From: Streptomyces spiroverticillatus
GTDB lineage: Bacteria > Actinomycetota > Actinomycetes > Streptomycetales > Streptomycetaceae
Reading direction: 5' to 3'
Assembly (NCBI GenBank): GCA_014650415.1
Contig: BMUX01000009.1
Location: 248,001-312,000, forward strand
Length of the DNA: 64,000 nt
Position numbers and translations under genes: made by a program. The notes under the pieces were generated by a model. That model did not search any database, was not told where the DNA came from, and saw nothing but the letters and a program-made list of their open reading frames with translations. Positions 42,514 to 50,808 of this stretch are shown piece after piece. Numbering within the stretch: the stretch's first letter is position 1; each line of letters begins with the position of its first letter.

Positions 42514-42746
42514 GACTTGGTCTCCAGTACGCAGAGGACGACATTGGCGGCGCGGCCGACGAGGACGAGGACGGTTTCCCCCACGGCCACGGCGAGACCC
42601 TTGGGGATGACTGCCTGGCAGTCGCGGACGTTGTAGAAGTCGCACGTGGCCCACGGCGCGGTGATGGCCTTGACCTTGGCCACGTAATGGCGGTCGGGGC
42701 GTTCCGGGTCCTGCTGGCCCTGGAGCACCTGGGCGATCGTGGGCAT
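42510..42746 (-). CDS. Small phage tail-associated protein
   Basis: The 78-residue protein (TIAQVLQGQQDPERPDRHYV..VAVGETVLVLVGRAANVVLCVLE) looks like a small beta-barrel (OB-like). It lies two bases downstream of the DUF5047-type gene and is coupled to the next. Its role in tail-tip assembly is inferred only from position. Confidence 0.65.
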   Translation of the reverse strand: MPTIAQVLQGQQDPERPDRHYVAKVKAITAPWATCDFYNVRDCQAVIPKGLAVAVGETVLVLVGRAANVVLCVLETKS

Positions 42747-42748
42747 GG

Positions 42749-43909
42749 TCAGTTCTCCTCTGGGGTGTCGGGGACGTTGGCCAAGGTGACCTGCATGTGG
42801 CCCCCGTCGGCGGTGAGCGGGAGCGTGATGGCCGTGACGTGGCCGGTGAAGTCCCCGCCATCGGTCCGGACGCGGGCGACGTCCCCCAGCTCCACCCGGT
42901 AGTCCGGCAGGACGTTGATGGGCTCCGTGCGGCCGATGGCGGCCACCTTGGGCAGCAGCGCCTTCGCGGCGTCCATGCACTGCTTGGACGTCGTGAGCAG
43001 ATCGGATTGGTAGAAGCGGGGTTTGTACCCGTAGGGCCCTTGGGGGTGGATCGGTGACCCCGGGGTCTCGATGCTCTTGGACACCCACGGCGGCCGGGAC
43101 GAGAGTTCGTCACCGGTCTTTCCGATCGCCACGACGGTGTTGTAGAGGCGTTCCCGGGTGCCGGTGCGGGCGCGGTTCACGACCGTTCCCCGGGCCCCCG
43201 AGACGAGGTCGACGTCTGGGCGCGTGGTCGGCGTGACTTCGGGGAGGGGCGGCGCGGCGTGCGGGCGGCCCTCGTCGTCGATGAACCAGCGGCCCGGCCA
43301 CGCCGTACAGAGGTCGTCCAGGTTCTTCGCCCGGTCCCGCTCCCAGATGGTGGCGGGGTTGACCTTCTTGGTGATGGACAGGCGGGGGTCCACGTACGGG
43401 TCCGTACGGACGACGGACGCCATGAGCCGGAACTCAGCGGCGTACGTCTTGGCGGTCGACCACGGGCCCCGGGCGATCATCAGGCGTTCGTCCACGATGC
43501 GCTGCGCGACGTCGACGGCGGTCACGGACACCGTGCGCTCCAGCTCATCCACGGACCACTCGGAGATGAGGTACCACCCATGGTTGAACAGCTCCACTTC
43601 CCCGTTCGGGAGGGTGAGGCCAATCCGTACGTTGAGCTGCTGGCCGAAGACTGCCAGCGGGTGGGCGGGGTCTCCCTGGGGGTCCCAGTTGGTGGCGTTC
43701 TCGGGGTCCCGGATGGGCACCGTGATGTTCAGGCGGCGGCGCAGCGTGGCGGTGTCGTCGTACTGGATCGTCCCGGACGTGACCGGCACGCGGGCGGCCA
43801 GCAGCCGGTACGGGGTGTACTCCCCGGGGCCCATCCACGCCGACACCTCACAGACGACGTCGTGGCTGGTGGTGATGAGCTGCTGGTAGATGTCGCTGGA
43901 CGGCCGCAT
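42749..43909 (-). CDS. DUF5047-like phage minor tail protein
   Basis: The 386-residue protein carries MRPSSDIYQQLITTSHDVVCEVSAW, YDDTATLRRRLNITVPIRDPEN, GWYLISEWSVDELERTVSVTAVDVAQRI and LPDYRVELGDVARVRTDGGDFTGHVTAITLPL. This is the gp27/baseplate-hub-like architecture often labelled DUF5047 in actinophages. It probably forms the tail tip hub. ATG 43909 lies 2 bp after the upstream stop; repeat cluster 2 lies in the upstream gene's 3' end. Confidence 0.8.
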   Translation of the reverse strand: MRPSSDIYQQLITTSHDVVCEVSAWMGPGEYTPYRLLAARVPVTSGTIQYDDTATLRRRLNITVPIRDPENATNWDPQGDPAHPLAVFGQQLNVRIGLTLPNGEVELFNHGWYLISEWSVDELERTVSVTAVDVAQRIVDERLMIARGPWSTAKTYAAEFRLMASVVRTDPYVDPRLSITKKVNPATIWERDRAKNLDDLCTAWPGRWFIDDEGRPHAAPPLPEVTPTTRPDVDLVSGARGTVVNRARTGTRERLYNTVVAIGKTGDELSSRPPWVSKSIETPGSPIHPQGPYGYKPRFYQSDLLTTSKQCMDAAKALLPKVAAIGRTEPINVLPDYRVELGDVARVRTDGGDFTGHVTAITLPLTADGGHMQVTLANVPDTPEEN

Positions 43910-43910
43910 G

Positions 43911-45248
43911 TCACACCTCCCCTTCGGGACCTTGGTCCCGGCGCCGGCGGGGACCTTGGTCCTGGGGCCGGCGGGGACCATCGGCCCACTCGGCGCCGGG
44001 ACCTTGGTCCAGGTACGGGCGCGGCCCGGGGTCCGGCGGCGCGCTCTGCTTCGGGGCGGCGATCCACTCCCCGACGTCCAGCCACGACGGGAAGCGCTCC
44101 GCCACGGCCTCCCACGTCTCGTACGCGGCGGCAAGCTGCGTCCAGGTCGTCCCGGCGATCCGGGCCGTGGCGGGGATCGGCGCGACTTCCTGCACCTGCA
44201 CCTGTGTGAGGCGTTCCCACGCGTTCCCGATGCCCGGATACAACCGCTGCTCCGCCAGGTTGCCGACGGCCACGTACACGGCCTTGAGGGACGAGGCGGC
44301 CTGAGTGCGGAGCAGCACGTGGCGGGACGAGAGCAGCACCGAATACAGCGACTCCAGTTCCTCGCGGGAGCGGGTGAGGAGCGACCACGTGCCCTTGGGG
44401 CGGACGTGCCGGTCGGTGAGGACGACCGGGTCCGCGCGGCCCATGACCACCAGGAGCGATTGGCGGGACTCCCATTCCCGGGCGTCCCACGCCTGGACCT
44501 GTACGGGCACCGTGCGGCCACTGCGGGTGTCGGTGAGGAAACACCCCCGGGTGCCGCTGATCATGACCTCGTTGGACGTCAGTACCGTCCGGGTGCCGTC
44601 GTTGAGTTCCAGGGTGAGCCGGTAGGTCACCGGCTGGTCCAACGGCGCTTCCCCGTCCTCCAGGGACAGGTTCACGGCCTTCCGGTCACCGGCCCAGATG
44701 TCCACGTCGAAGTCCCCGCCAGCGCTCGGTACGTACCGGCGCAGCGTCCACCGGCGGATCTTGTCCGGCGCGGCGATCCACGTTGCGATGTGGATGCGGG
44801 GCAGGGGGTAGGCGTCGTAGACCGTGGCCCAGACGGTGGCGTCCCCGACGTCCACCGTGACGGGGACTTCCGCGTACTCCTCGGTCCGGGCCACGTCCTC
44901 CCACGTGACGACCCCGGCCTCTACGTCCGGCCACACCGGCCACCGGTCGGGGACGGCGCTCCAGGTGGGCGCGGGCGACGGCGCGGCGGCCACGGCGGAC
45001 GCGGTGTAGGTGGTGTGTCCCGGGACGGTGTACGGGTGCGTCGTGGTGCCGGTGAACAGCCCCGGGTCTCCCTCTTGGGCGGTGAGGGTCACGCGCAGCT
45101 TCTCGCCCCCGTCCCCGGGGTCCACGAGGGCGACCCCGGCGGCCTTGGCGTTGGTGACGGTGAAGGTGGCCAGCGTCCGGCCCGCCTCGGTCGTCGTGAC
45201 GGCCACGGCCAGGACGAGGCGCGGGAGCGGCCACGGCTGGGCGGCCAT
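43911..45248 (-). CDS. Phage minor tail protein (distal-tail-like)
   Basis: The 445-residue protein follows the tape measure gene (ATGA overlap). It is beta-rich, with TLATFTVTNAKAAGVALVDPGDGGEKL and later VMISGTRGCFLTDTRSGRTVPVQVQAWDAREWESRQ and LLTRSREELESLYSVLLSSRHVLLRT. These match the position and mixed Ig-like/Dit-like build of actinophage minor tail proteins. The last ~30 residues (DQGPRRPQDQGPRRRR..) are encoded by repeat cluster 2 and appear appended. Confidence 0.75.
   Translation of the reverse strand: MAAQPWPLPRLVLAVAVTTTEAGRTLATFTVTNAKAAGVALVDPGDGGEKLRVTLTAQEGDPGLFTGTTTHPYTVPGHTTYTASAVAAAPSPAPTWSAVPDRWPVWPDVEAGVVTWEDVARTEEYAEVPVTVDVGDATVWATVYDAYPLPRIHIATWIAAPDKIRRWTLRRYVPSAGGDFDVDIWAGDRKAVNLSLEDGEAPLDQPVTYRLTLELNDGTRTVLTSNEVMISGTRGCFLTDTRSGRTVPVQVQAWDAREWESRQSLLVVMGRADPVVLTDRHVRPKGTWSLLTRSREELESLYSVLLSSRHVLLRTQAASSLKAVYVAVGNLAEQRLYPGIGNAWERLTQVQVQEVAPIPATARIAGTTWTQLAAAYETWEAVAERFPSWLDVGEWIAAPKQSAPPDPGPRPYLDQGPGAEWADGPRRPQDQGPRRRRDQGPEGEV
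43926..44011. repeat. 24-bp phased palindrome cluster 2 (4 units)
   Basis: Units start at 43926 (GGGACCTTGGTCCC), 43950 (..GGTCCT), 43974 (degenerate, GGGACCATCGGCCC) and 43998 (GGGACCTTGGTCCA), exactly 24 bp apart. They are read in frame by the tail gene ending at 43911, giving C-terminal DQGP motifs separated by RRRR-like tracts. Confidence 0.9.
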
Positions 45249-47008
45249 CACGCCCACCCCCCGGCCTGGAGCCGCGCCCCGTCGGCGTTCATCGCGCCGA
45301 CCACGGTTCGGGTGATGCGGCCCTGGAGCTGGGTTCCGTCCATGGTGATGTACACGGTCGTAGACGGCCGCAGGACGCGCGCGGCGTCCCGCAGGGCCCC
45401 GGGGCTGCTGGCGTAGCCGGTAGGCCCGTACGCGGCCGGTGAGGGCGGCGCAGCGCTGTACGTGACGAGGTCGATGGCCTTCTTCAGCAGCCCCCCGCCG
45501 GGGATCTTGCCTATCCAGTCGATCACGGACCGGACCTTGTCAATGACCCACTGGGCGGCGTCCCTGATCCGGTTGAACCCGTCGCGGATCATGTTCAACG
45601 GGTTCGGGAACCGGATGCGGCCGAACCAGGAGACGACCGCCTTCACCTTGTCCACGACCCAACCCACGGCGTTCTTGCAGGCGTTGAACGCGGAGACGAA
45701 CGCGCCTCCGATGTACGCCCCGGCCCGCTTCACCGCGCCCCACACGGCGTCCACGATCCGGCGGAAGGTCTCGGACTTCTGGTAGGCGGTGTAGACGGCG
45801 GCCCCGAGCGCGATCACCAGCATGGCGACCCGTACGAGGGGGTTGGCGCTCAACACGAGGTTGAACAGCCGCTGGGCAACCGCCCACGCCTTCGTTGCCA
45901 CGGCGGCCACCCGCTGGGCCACGGTGAGCGCGCCGACCTGGACGGCCAGGATTCCAAGCTGCACCTGGGAGACGACGAACGCGGCCACCAGCGGCCCGGC
46001 CAGCAGCGCGGCAATCGCCCCGGCGGCCACCAGGAGCGGCGCGAAGTCGCGGGCGGTCTGGACGACCCCCTTACCGGCGTCCACGACGCCCTTCACGAAC
46101 CCGACCACCCCGGGAATGACACGTGTCACCAGCGTTTGGCCAAAGTCCTTCACAGCGGGAAGAACGGTCCCCGAGAGCCAGCCGCCCAGCAGCGAGAGGG
46201 CGGGGCCCAGCCGCTCCCCGATGGCGGACGCCACGGAGCCGACGGCCGGGAGCAGCTTGTCATTGGCCCACTGCGCGACCTGGGTAAGAACGGGGAGAAC
46301 CTTGGCCCCGAGCGCGGCGGCCATGTTGTCGAACTGCGCTGCCAGCCTTTGCTGTTGACCGCCCAGCGTGTCGGATTCCTTGGCGAAGTTGCCAGTGGCA
46401 TCCTTGGACTGTTGGGTGATCAGCGCAAGACGCGCTTGGGTGTCGGTGAGCTTCTGCGACGCGTGCGCGGCCTTGTAGGCGTTGACGGCGGTCTGGCTCA
46501 GGTTCAGCCCGTAGCGCTCCGCCGGGTCCGCCTCACCCCGGAACGCGGACGAGAGCGCGTCGACCGCTTCGGCGGTGGTACCGCCGAACATCGACGCCAG
46601 GTCCGCGCCCTTGGTGATCAGGTCGTTCGTGAGCTTGCCGACGTCCCCGACGGCCACGCCCTGATTCTTGAGACTGGCCCCGAGCGTGACGGCCATGCCG
46701 GAGTACGCGGCCTTGGACAGACCGGCCGACTGGGCCGCACCGGCGGCCCACTGCTTCATCTGCCCGGACGACCCCTTGAAGACGGCGTCCAGGGCCCCGA
46801 AGTTCTGCTCTACCTCCGACGCCGACGAGACGGCGCGCTTGGCGAAGTCGGCGATACCGCCCCCGAGCGCGAGCGCTCCGGCGGTGACGGCAAGGGCCTT
46901 GATGTGCGACCCGAGCGACGAGAACGCGCGCTGGGCCTGCTGCGCGCCCCGGGCGGCGCGGGACGCGTCAGCTGTGATCCGGACGGCCAGCGTTGCCGGT
47001 CTGCCCAT
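45248..47008 (-). CDS. Phage tail tape measure protein
   Basis: The 586-residue protein has the N-terminal RPATLAVRITADASRAARGAQQAQRAFSSLGSHIKALAV, then AASEVEQNFGALDAVFKGSSGQM-type motif typical of actinophage tape measures. A long Ala/Val-rich helical and hydrophobic middle and an Asn-Pro/Trp-rich repeat region (GWVVDKVKAVVSWFGRIRFPNPLNMI) follow. It sets tail length; at roughly 0.15 nm per residue a tail of about 85-90 nm would be expected (inference). It follows the frameshifted chaperone pair, the standard siphovirus order. Confidence 0.93.
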   Translation of the reverse strand: MGRPATLAVRITADASRAARGAQQAQRAFSSLGSHIKALAVTAGALALGGGIADFAKRAVSSASEVEQNFGALDAVFKGSSGQMKQWAAGAAQSAGLSKAAYSGMAVTLGASLKNQGVAVGDVGKLTNDLITKGADLASMFGGTTAEAVDALSSAFRGEADPAERYGLNLSQTAVNAYKAAHASQKLTDTQARLALITQQSKDATGNFAKESDTLGGQQQRLAAQFDNMAAALGAKVLPVLTQVAQWANDKLLPAVGSVASAIGERLGPALSLLGGWLSGTVLPAVKDFGQTLVTRVIPGVVGFVKGVVDAGKGVVQTARDFAPLLVAAGAIAALLAGPLVAAFVVSQVQLGILAVQVGALTVAQRVAAVATKAWAVAQRLFNLVLSANPLVRVAMLVIALGAAVYTAYQKSETFRRIVDAVWGAVKRAGAYIGGAFVSAFNACKNAVGWVVDKVKAVVSWFGRIRFPNPLNMIRDGFNRIRDAAQWVIDKVRSVIDWIGKIPGGGLLKKAIDLVTYSAAPPSPAAYGPTGYASSPGALRDAARVLRPSTTVYITMDGTQLQGRITRTVVGAMNADGARLQAGGWA

Positions 47009-47045
47009 GACGGGGGCTCCCTACTCCCCCCGGAGTGGACTCCCC

Positions 47046-47422
47046 CTAATCGGCGGCGAGTTCATCGAGAACCCGCCACATCATGGCCACCTCGAAATTC
47101 GTCAGCTCCCTGCACTCTCGGGGGCTGATTCCCCATGCCTTGGAGAGGACGACCCGGGCGTAGACCCGGGCAACGTAGGGTCCGCCTCGTCCTTGGGATC
47201 GGGGGACTCCACGGTGACCACGTCGTCCATCCGTAGCGTCTTCCACCGGTCGTCAGGGACGCTCGGGTCGGTGCGCTGGCGGGTCACCACGGCGACGGCG
47301 CACGCGAGAGAGAACGCGTGCCGCTCGGTGTCGGCGGGGCTGATGCCCAGCAGCTCGTACACCTTGTCCGTCTCCGGCCCGGTGAGGTCCCCGAAGTCCG
47401 ATACCCACTTGTCGTCAGCCAC
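47046..47422 (-). CDS. Tail assembly chaperone, frameshift fusion (G-T type)
   Basis: Reading starts with the 106-residue frame (GTG 47422) and would slip -1, most likely at the run TCCCCCGA (about 47199-47206). It then continues in the frame holding VYARVVLSKAWGISPRECRELTNFEVAMMWRVLDELAAD to 47046. That tail matches the helical end of phage T-type chaperones. The fusion would be about 125 residues. The gene pair lies directly before the tape measure gene, where tailed phages use a conserved programmed frameshift. Confidence 0.75.
47102..47422 (-). CDS. Tail assembly chaperone, short form (G type)
   Basis: The 106-residue product in the zero frame carries DLTGPETDKVYELLGISPADTERHAFSLACAVAVVTRQRT and a low-complexity Ser/Pro end that lacks family character, consistent with a frame normally left by slippage. 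The start overlaps the previous stop (GTGGCTGA). It binds the tape measure during tail assembly (family knowledge). Confidence 0.8.
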   Translation of the reverse strand: MADDKWVSDFGDLTGPETDKVYELLGISPADTERHAFSLACAVAVVTRQRTDPSVPDDRWKTLRMDDVVTVESPDPKDEADPTLPGSTPGSSSPRHGESAPESAGS

Positions 47423-47822
47423 CGTTCTCGACCCTTCTCATGAGTTGCCGTAGGGCCTGCTCGTAGTGAGCGGCCCACTGGGGCTCGGTGCGCTGGGCGG
47501 CGATCGCAATCCAGGGGTTGGGGCTGATGTTCATCGGCCGACGGCGGCGGCCTGGCGGGGTGCCCCAGTGGACGACCCCGGCGTACGGGATGCTGGCCCG
47601 CCCGGCGCGGACGGTGGCCATGGTGCGCGTGCCGGACGAGCGCATGGACGCGGACATACGGCCGGTACGGCGCGGCGCGAGCTGGGCGGCGGCGCGCATC
47701 ACGGTGGCCGCGAGCTGCTGATGCTCGCCCTTGAGCTGGTCCAGCAGTTCGTTACCACCGGCCCGGCGCAGCGCGCGGCGTACCTCGCGCATCCCCTCGA
47801 CGCGCACGACGGTGGCGGCCAC
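47415..47822 (-). CDS. HK97 gp10-like tail completion/neck protein
   Basis: The 135-residue protein carries VEGMREVRRALRRAGGNELLDQLKGEHQQLAATVMRAAAQLAPRRTGRMSASMRS and the C-terminal NPWIAIAAQRTEPQWAAHYEQALRQLMRRV, the typical HK97-gp10 domain with 'AP-RRTG-L' core. It joins tail to head or completes the tail. It lies after the tail tube gene rather than before it, a slightly unusual order. GTG 47822 overlaps the tube stop by one base. Confidence 0.82.
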   Translation of the reverse strand: MAATVVRVEGMREVRRALRRAGGNELLDQLKGEHQQLAATVMRAAAQLAPRRTGRMSASMRSSGTRTMATVRAGRASIPYAGVVHWGTPPGRRRRPMNISPNPWIAIAAQRTEPQWAAHYEQALRQLMRRVENGG

Positions 47823-48286
47823 TACTTCCCCTTCACCAGGGCGGGCGCGGCCTGCTCAGGGGCGGGAGTCTCCGCCGGGGTGACGGTCGGCTTTCCGTTG
47901 CACGGCCACTCCGCCTCGACGTCGATACGGGTGTTCACGTCTCCGCCGAACGCCAGCGCCTTCACGGTCACGCGGCCGGTGAAGGTGGGGCCGGTCTTGT
48001 TCGGCTTCCACGTGAACTCGACGGTTTCCCCGTCGTGTTCGAACGCGTACATCTGAAAGCCCTTGGGGTCGGTGAAGTCCTGAATGCCGGTGAACTTCAT
48101 GGCCCACGTGGTCTTGGTGGCGGCGGCCAGCGTGTCCCCGCACAGCACCTCTACCGGGTCCCCGGCCTCGTCGAAACTCGGCTCCAGGGTGACGGCGGTG
48201 GTCTGGCAGGAGACCTTGAGGGCTTCCTCACCATCGGGGCCGAACGTGAGGGCCCCCTCTTTCAGCTTGGATTCCGTGACGCTCAT
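47822..48286 (-). CDS. Major tail tube protein
   Basis: The 154-residue protein carries LKEGALTFGPDGEEALKVSCQTTAVTLEPSFDEAGDPVEVLCGD, a beta-rich tube pattern, and WAMKFTGIQDFTDPKGFQMYAFEHDGETVEFTWKP, close to the tail-tube proteins of actinobacterial siphoviruses. It polymerises around the tape measure. The ATG overlaps the tail terminator stop (ATGA). Confidence 0.85.
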   Translation of the reverse strand: MSVTESKLKEGALTFGPDGEEALKVSCQTTAVTLEPSFDEAGDPVEVLCGDTLAAATKTTWAMKFTGIQDFTDPKGFQMYAFEHDGETVEFTWKPNKTGPTFTGRVTVKALAFGGDVNTRIDVEAEWPCNGKPTVTPAETPAPEQAAPALVKGK

Positions 48287-48651
48287 GGGGCGTACTCCTC
48301 GATCTCGACTTGATAGGCCATGGACGGCTCCGTGGCCCCGGCGTCGTACGGCTCGAACGCCACCAGTTCGGCCAGCGTCCACCCCGGGCCCTCGTCCTCC
48401 AGGACCTCCAGGACGTCGTCCAGGAGGCGGCCCAGCGGGTCCAGCTCCGCGCGCGCGCCCGGCGTCCCGACGACGAGGATTCGCCACCGGTACTTGTGGC
48501 CCCCGCACGCCACCCCGCCGGGGGTGAGCATCGGCGGCGGGACGAGGACGCACGGCGCGACGACGTTGCGCGGGTCGGTCGTCACCGGCCGATCCACCCC
48601 GGCCCGGATGCGGTCGGCCAGATGCTCCATGGCGTCCGTGATGCGGCTCAT
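48283..48651 (-). CDS. Probable tail terminator protein
   Basis: The 122-residue protein carries AMEHLADRIRAGVDRPVTTDPRNVVAPCVLVPPP and YRWRILVVGTPGARAELDPLGRLLDDVLEVLEDEG. The alpha/beta pattern and its position between adaptor and tail tube genes point to a lambda gpU/HK97 gp11-type tail terminator. ATG 48651 is chosen; an in-frame GTG lies just upstream. Confidence 0.75.
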   Translation of the reverse strand: MSRITDAMEHLADRIRAGVDRPVTTDPRNVVAPCVLVPPPMLTPGGVACGGHKYRWRILVVGTPGARAELDPLGRLLDDVLEVLEDEGPGWTLAELVAFEPYDAGATEPSMAYQVEIEEYAP

Positions 48652-48656
48652 GACGA

Positions 48657-49052
48657 TCACCCTGTCTGGGCCGGAGCCCATGAGCCGATGCCCAGCAGCC
48701 GTTCGACGTCCGGGTCCCAGCGGGACACGTAGACGGCTCCGCCCCCGGCGTCGCCGTACCCGACGACCCCGGTAGGGCTGGAGCGGCGGGCGAACAGCCG
48801 TTGCGCCTGCATGAGCAACGCGGCCTTGATGTCGGCGGGCACCTGGACGGGACCTTCGTCCCGGCGCCGCTCGGGACCTTCGGATGTGCCGGCGGGGGGA
48901 CCTTGGTCCCGAAGTCTCGGGATCGTCCGGACGGCCAGCGCGTTGATACCGGCCACGGCCGCGCGCATCCACACCCCGTCCGGGGTGCCCTCTGCCGGGG
49001 TGGGGATGCCGACGAGGGCGGCCACCTCGTCGGCGGTCACGTACTCCGTCAC
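48657..49052 (-). CDS. Head-tail adaptor (gp6-like connector) with internal repeat insertion
   Basis: The 131-residue protein carries EYVTADEVAALVGIPTPAEGTP at the start and IKAALLMQAQRLFARRSSPTGVVGYGD..DPDVERLLGI, the usual gp6-like connector pattern. Between them, residues about 48-68 (DQGPPAGTSEGPERRRDEGP) are encoded by palindrome cluster 3 and break a domain that is normally continuous. GTG 49052 overlaps the capsid stop as GTGA. Confidence 0.82.
   Translation of the reverse strand: MTEYVTADEVAALVGIPTPAEGTPDGVWMRAAVAGINALAVRTIPRLRDQGPPAGTSEGPERRRDEGPVQVPADIKAALLMQAQRLFARRSSPTGVVGYGDAGGGAVYVSRWDPDVERLLGIGSWAPAQTG
48849..48910. repeat. 24-bp phased palindrome cluster 3 (3 units, inside adaptor gene)
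   Basis: Units start at 48849 (GGGACCTTCGTCCC), 48873 (half unit, GGGACCTTCGGATG) and 48897 (GGGACCTTGGTCCC), exactly 24 bp apart and in frame with the adaptor gene. This is the only cluster wholly internal to a gene. Confidence 0.9.
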
Positions 49053-50800
49053 CCTCCGCCCCCGGACGCCTTGGGGCCGATGGCGACGAGTTCGCCCGGC
49101 TGGGGGGCGTACGTGGCGTAGTAGGCGTAGGCGGCGACCTGGACCCCGAGAACGGACGGTTCCACGGCCTGGAGGGTCCCGCGCTGGTCCTCGTACACCT
49201 CGATGGCCTCACTGGCACCGACGATCAGGGTCTTCTCAGGCAGCTTGCCGGAGACGACCACGGACAGTCCGCCGAAGTCCCCGCCGGTCGGGTTGGCGGG
49301 GCGCAGCGACCCGAGCGCGTTGGACGGCGAGAGGGCGGGGAACAGCGGTCGCTTGTTCCCGTCGACCATCGCGCCGATGGTGGCCCAGACGTCCGGGCTC
49401 ATCCACACCCGGTCCGCCGGAACGTTCTGGTTCTTGTTCGCCCCGTACACCTTGGCGGCGGCCTGGTAGATCGCTGCGTTGAGCTTGGCGGGGTCGTCGT
49501 ACGCGGACTCCACCTTGTCCGTCGCGGCGGCCACCAGGGCGGCGGTGGCGATCGTCTCGGCGTCCGCCATCAGGTTCTCGGTGAGGTCCTGGACGATCAG
49601 GGCGAGCGCGCCCGGCGACGTCCAGTCGATGACCTGGCGGGAGATGTTGACCCACCCGCCGTACGTGCTCTTGGCGATCTCCTCCAGGTCGATCTTCATC
49701 GGCCGGTTGACCAGTTCGGACTTCTCGGCGGTCTGCTCACCGGTCTGGGTGTGCTGCTTCACCCGGGCCCTGGAGAACTTCCCGGAGCCGCTGGGCATGG
49801 TGCGCGGGGTGAGGGACTGCCACACCGGCCGCTTCACCACGAGCTGATCCAGGAGCGGGCCCGTGATCACCTGCGGGAGCAGACCCGGGACAAGCTCCGT
49901 CGTCTCGTGCACGGGCGTCGCGGCCTGGATGACCTGGCGTACCCGCTCGAACGGCGCGGCGTTGCCGTTGACCATGAGTTCCAGGCTTGCCGAGAGGTAG
50001 TCGGCGGCGTCCACGCGCTCACGGCCGACGACGACGGCGGGCAGGGTCCGGCCGTAGCCCTCACGGTCCACCACGTGGGCGGCGGAGATGGTGGGGGTCG
50101 GGGCGGGCCCGTCGGCGGGGAGCAGCGGCGCGGACTCTGCCGGAGCGCGCTCCGCGAGGATGCGCCGGACGAGGGCTTCCACGTCGGCGTCCGGCCGGGT
50201 CTCCGGCGCGGTGGGGGTCTCGGTGGTCATGGCGGGCCTTCCTGTGGCGGTGACGCGCGACGCGCGTGCACGTGAGTAGGCGGGCAAGGCGACGAGGGAG
50301 ACTTCGCGCAGCGCGGCGCGGGTGACGGTGACGCCCTTCTCGTCGGCGTCGTCGTCCCACTCCAGGGGCTCGACGCCGACCGAAAGCCCGTCCAGCACGC
50401 CATCGGCGGCCAGCATCAGGGCCTCGTCTGCGGCGGCGTGACGGCCCAGACGGAATTCCCCGTCCGCCCCGGTCTCGGTGTCGGACAGGCTGGTCATGAC
50501 CCCGAGCGGCTGGGCGGTGTCGTGGTCGCGCAAGAGCTTGACGTGGCTCATGTCGTCCCCGTCGAACTCCAGGGACCCCGGCGCGAACGTCACGGACGAG
50601 AACGGGCCCCCGGGCCTGCTCCGGACGCCGTACTCAAGGATCTGTCCGCCCACGGTCCGGGCGGCCACCTTCCGCTTCTTGCCCTCGTCCTCGTCGCCCT
50701 GGTCCTCGTCGGCGGGGGGCCCGTCGGCGGCGGGCGGCGCGGCCTGGTCCTCGTCCTCGTCCTTCTTGGGCGGGAACGCGGCGCGCAGCGGCGTCGTCAT
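49049..50800 (-). CDS. Prohead protease-major capsid protein fusion (HK97 fold)
   Basis: The 583-residue protein starts at ATG 50800. The N-terminal protease domain (about residues 40-185) has LLRDHD with the catalytic His and DGLSVGVEP with Ser, then ALREVSLVALPAYSRARASRV. The capsid follows after a linker: RTLPAVVVGRERVDAADYLSASLELMVNG and WQSLTPRTMPSGSGKFSRARV, with the E-loop/P-domain pattern of HK97. An internal ATG at 50230, preceded by AGGAAGG, would give a 393-residue capsid protein alone. An acidic, Pro-rich region (KKDEDEDQ) lies near the N-terminus. Confidence 0.9.
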   Translation of the reverse strand: MTTPLRAAFPPKKDEDEDQAAPPAADGPPADEDQGDEDEGKKRKVAARTVGGQILEYGVRSRPGGPFSSVTFAPGSLEFDGDDMSHVKLLRDHDTAQPLGVMTSLSDTETGADGEFRLGRHAAADEALMLAADGVLDGLSVGVEPLEWDDDADEKGVTVTRAALREVSLVALPAYSRARASRVTATGRPAMTTETPTAPETRPDADVEALVRRILAERAPAESAPLLPADGPAPTPTISAAHVVDREGYGRTLPAVVVGRERVDAADYLSASLELMVNGNAAPFERVRQVIQAATPVHETTELVPGLLPQVITGPLLDQLVVKRPVWQSLTPRTMPSGSGKFSRARVKQHTQTGEQTAEKSELVNRPMKIDLEEIAKSTYGGWVNISRQVIDWTSPGALALIVQDLTENLMADAETIATAALVAAATDKVESAYDDPAKLNAAIYQAAAKVYGANKNQNVPADRVWMSPDVWATIGAMVDGNKRPLFPALSPSNALGSLRPANPTGGDFGGLSVVVSGKLPEKTLIVGASEAIEVYEDQRGTLQAVEPSVLGVQVAAYAYYATYAPQPGELVAIGPKASGGGG

Positions 50801-50808
50801 GGTCAGAA

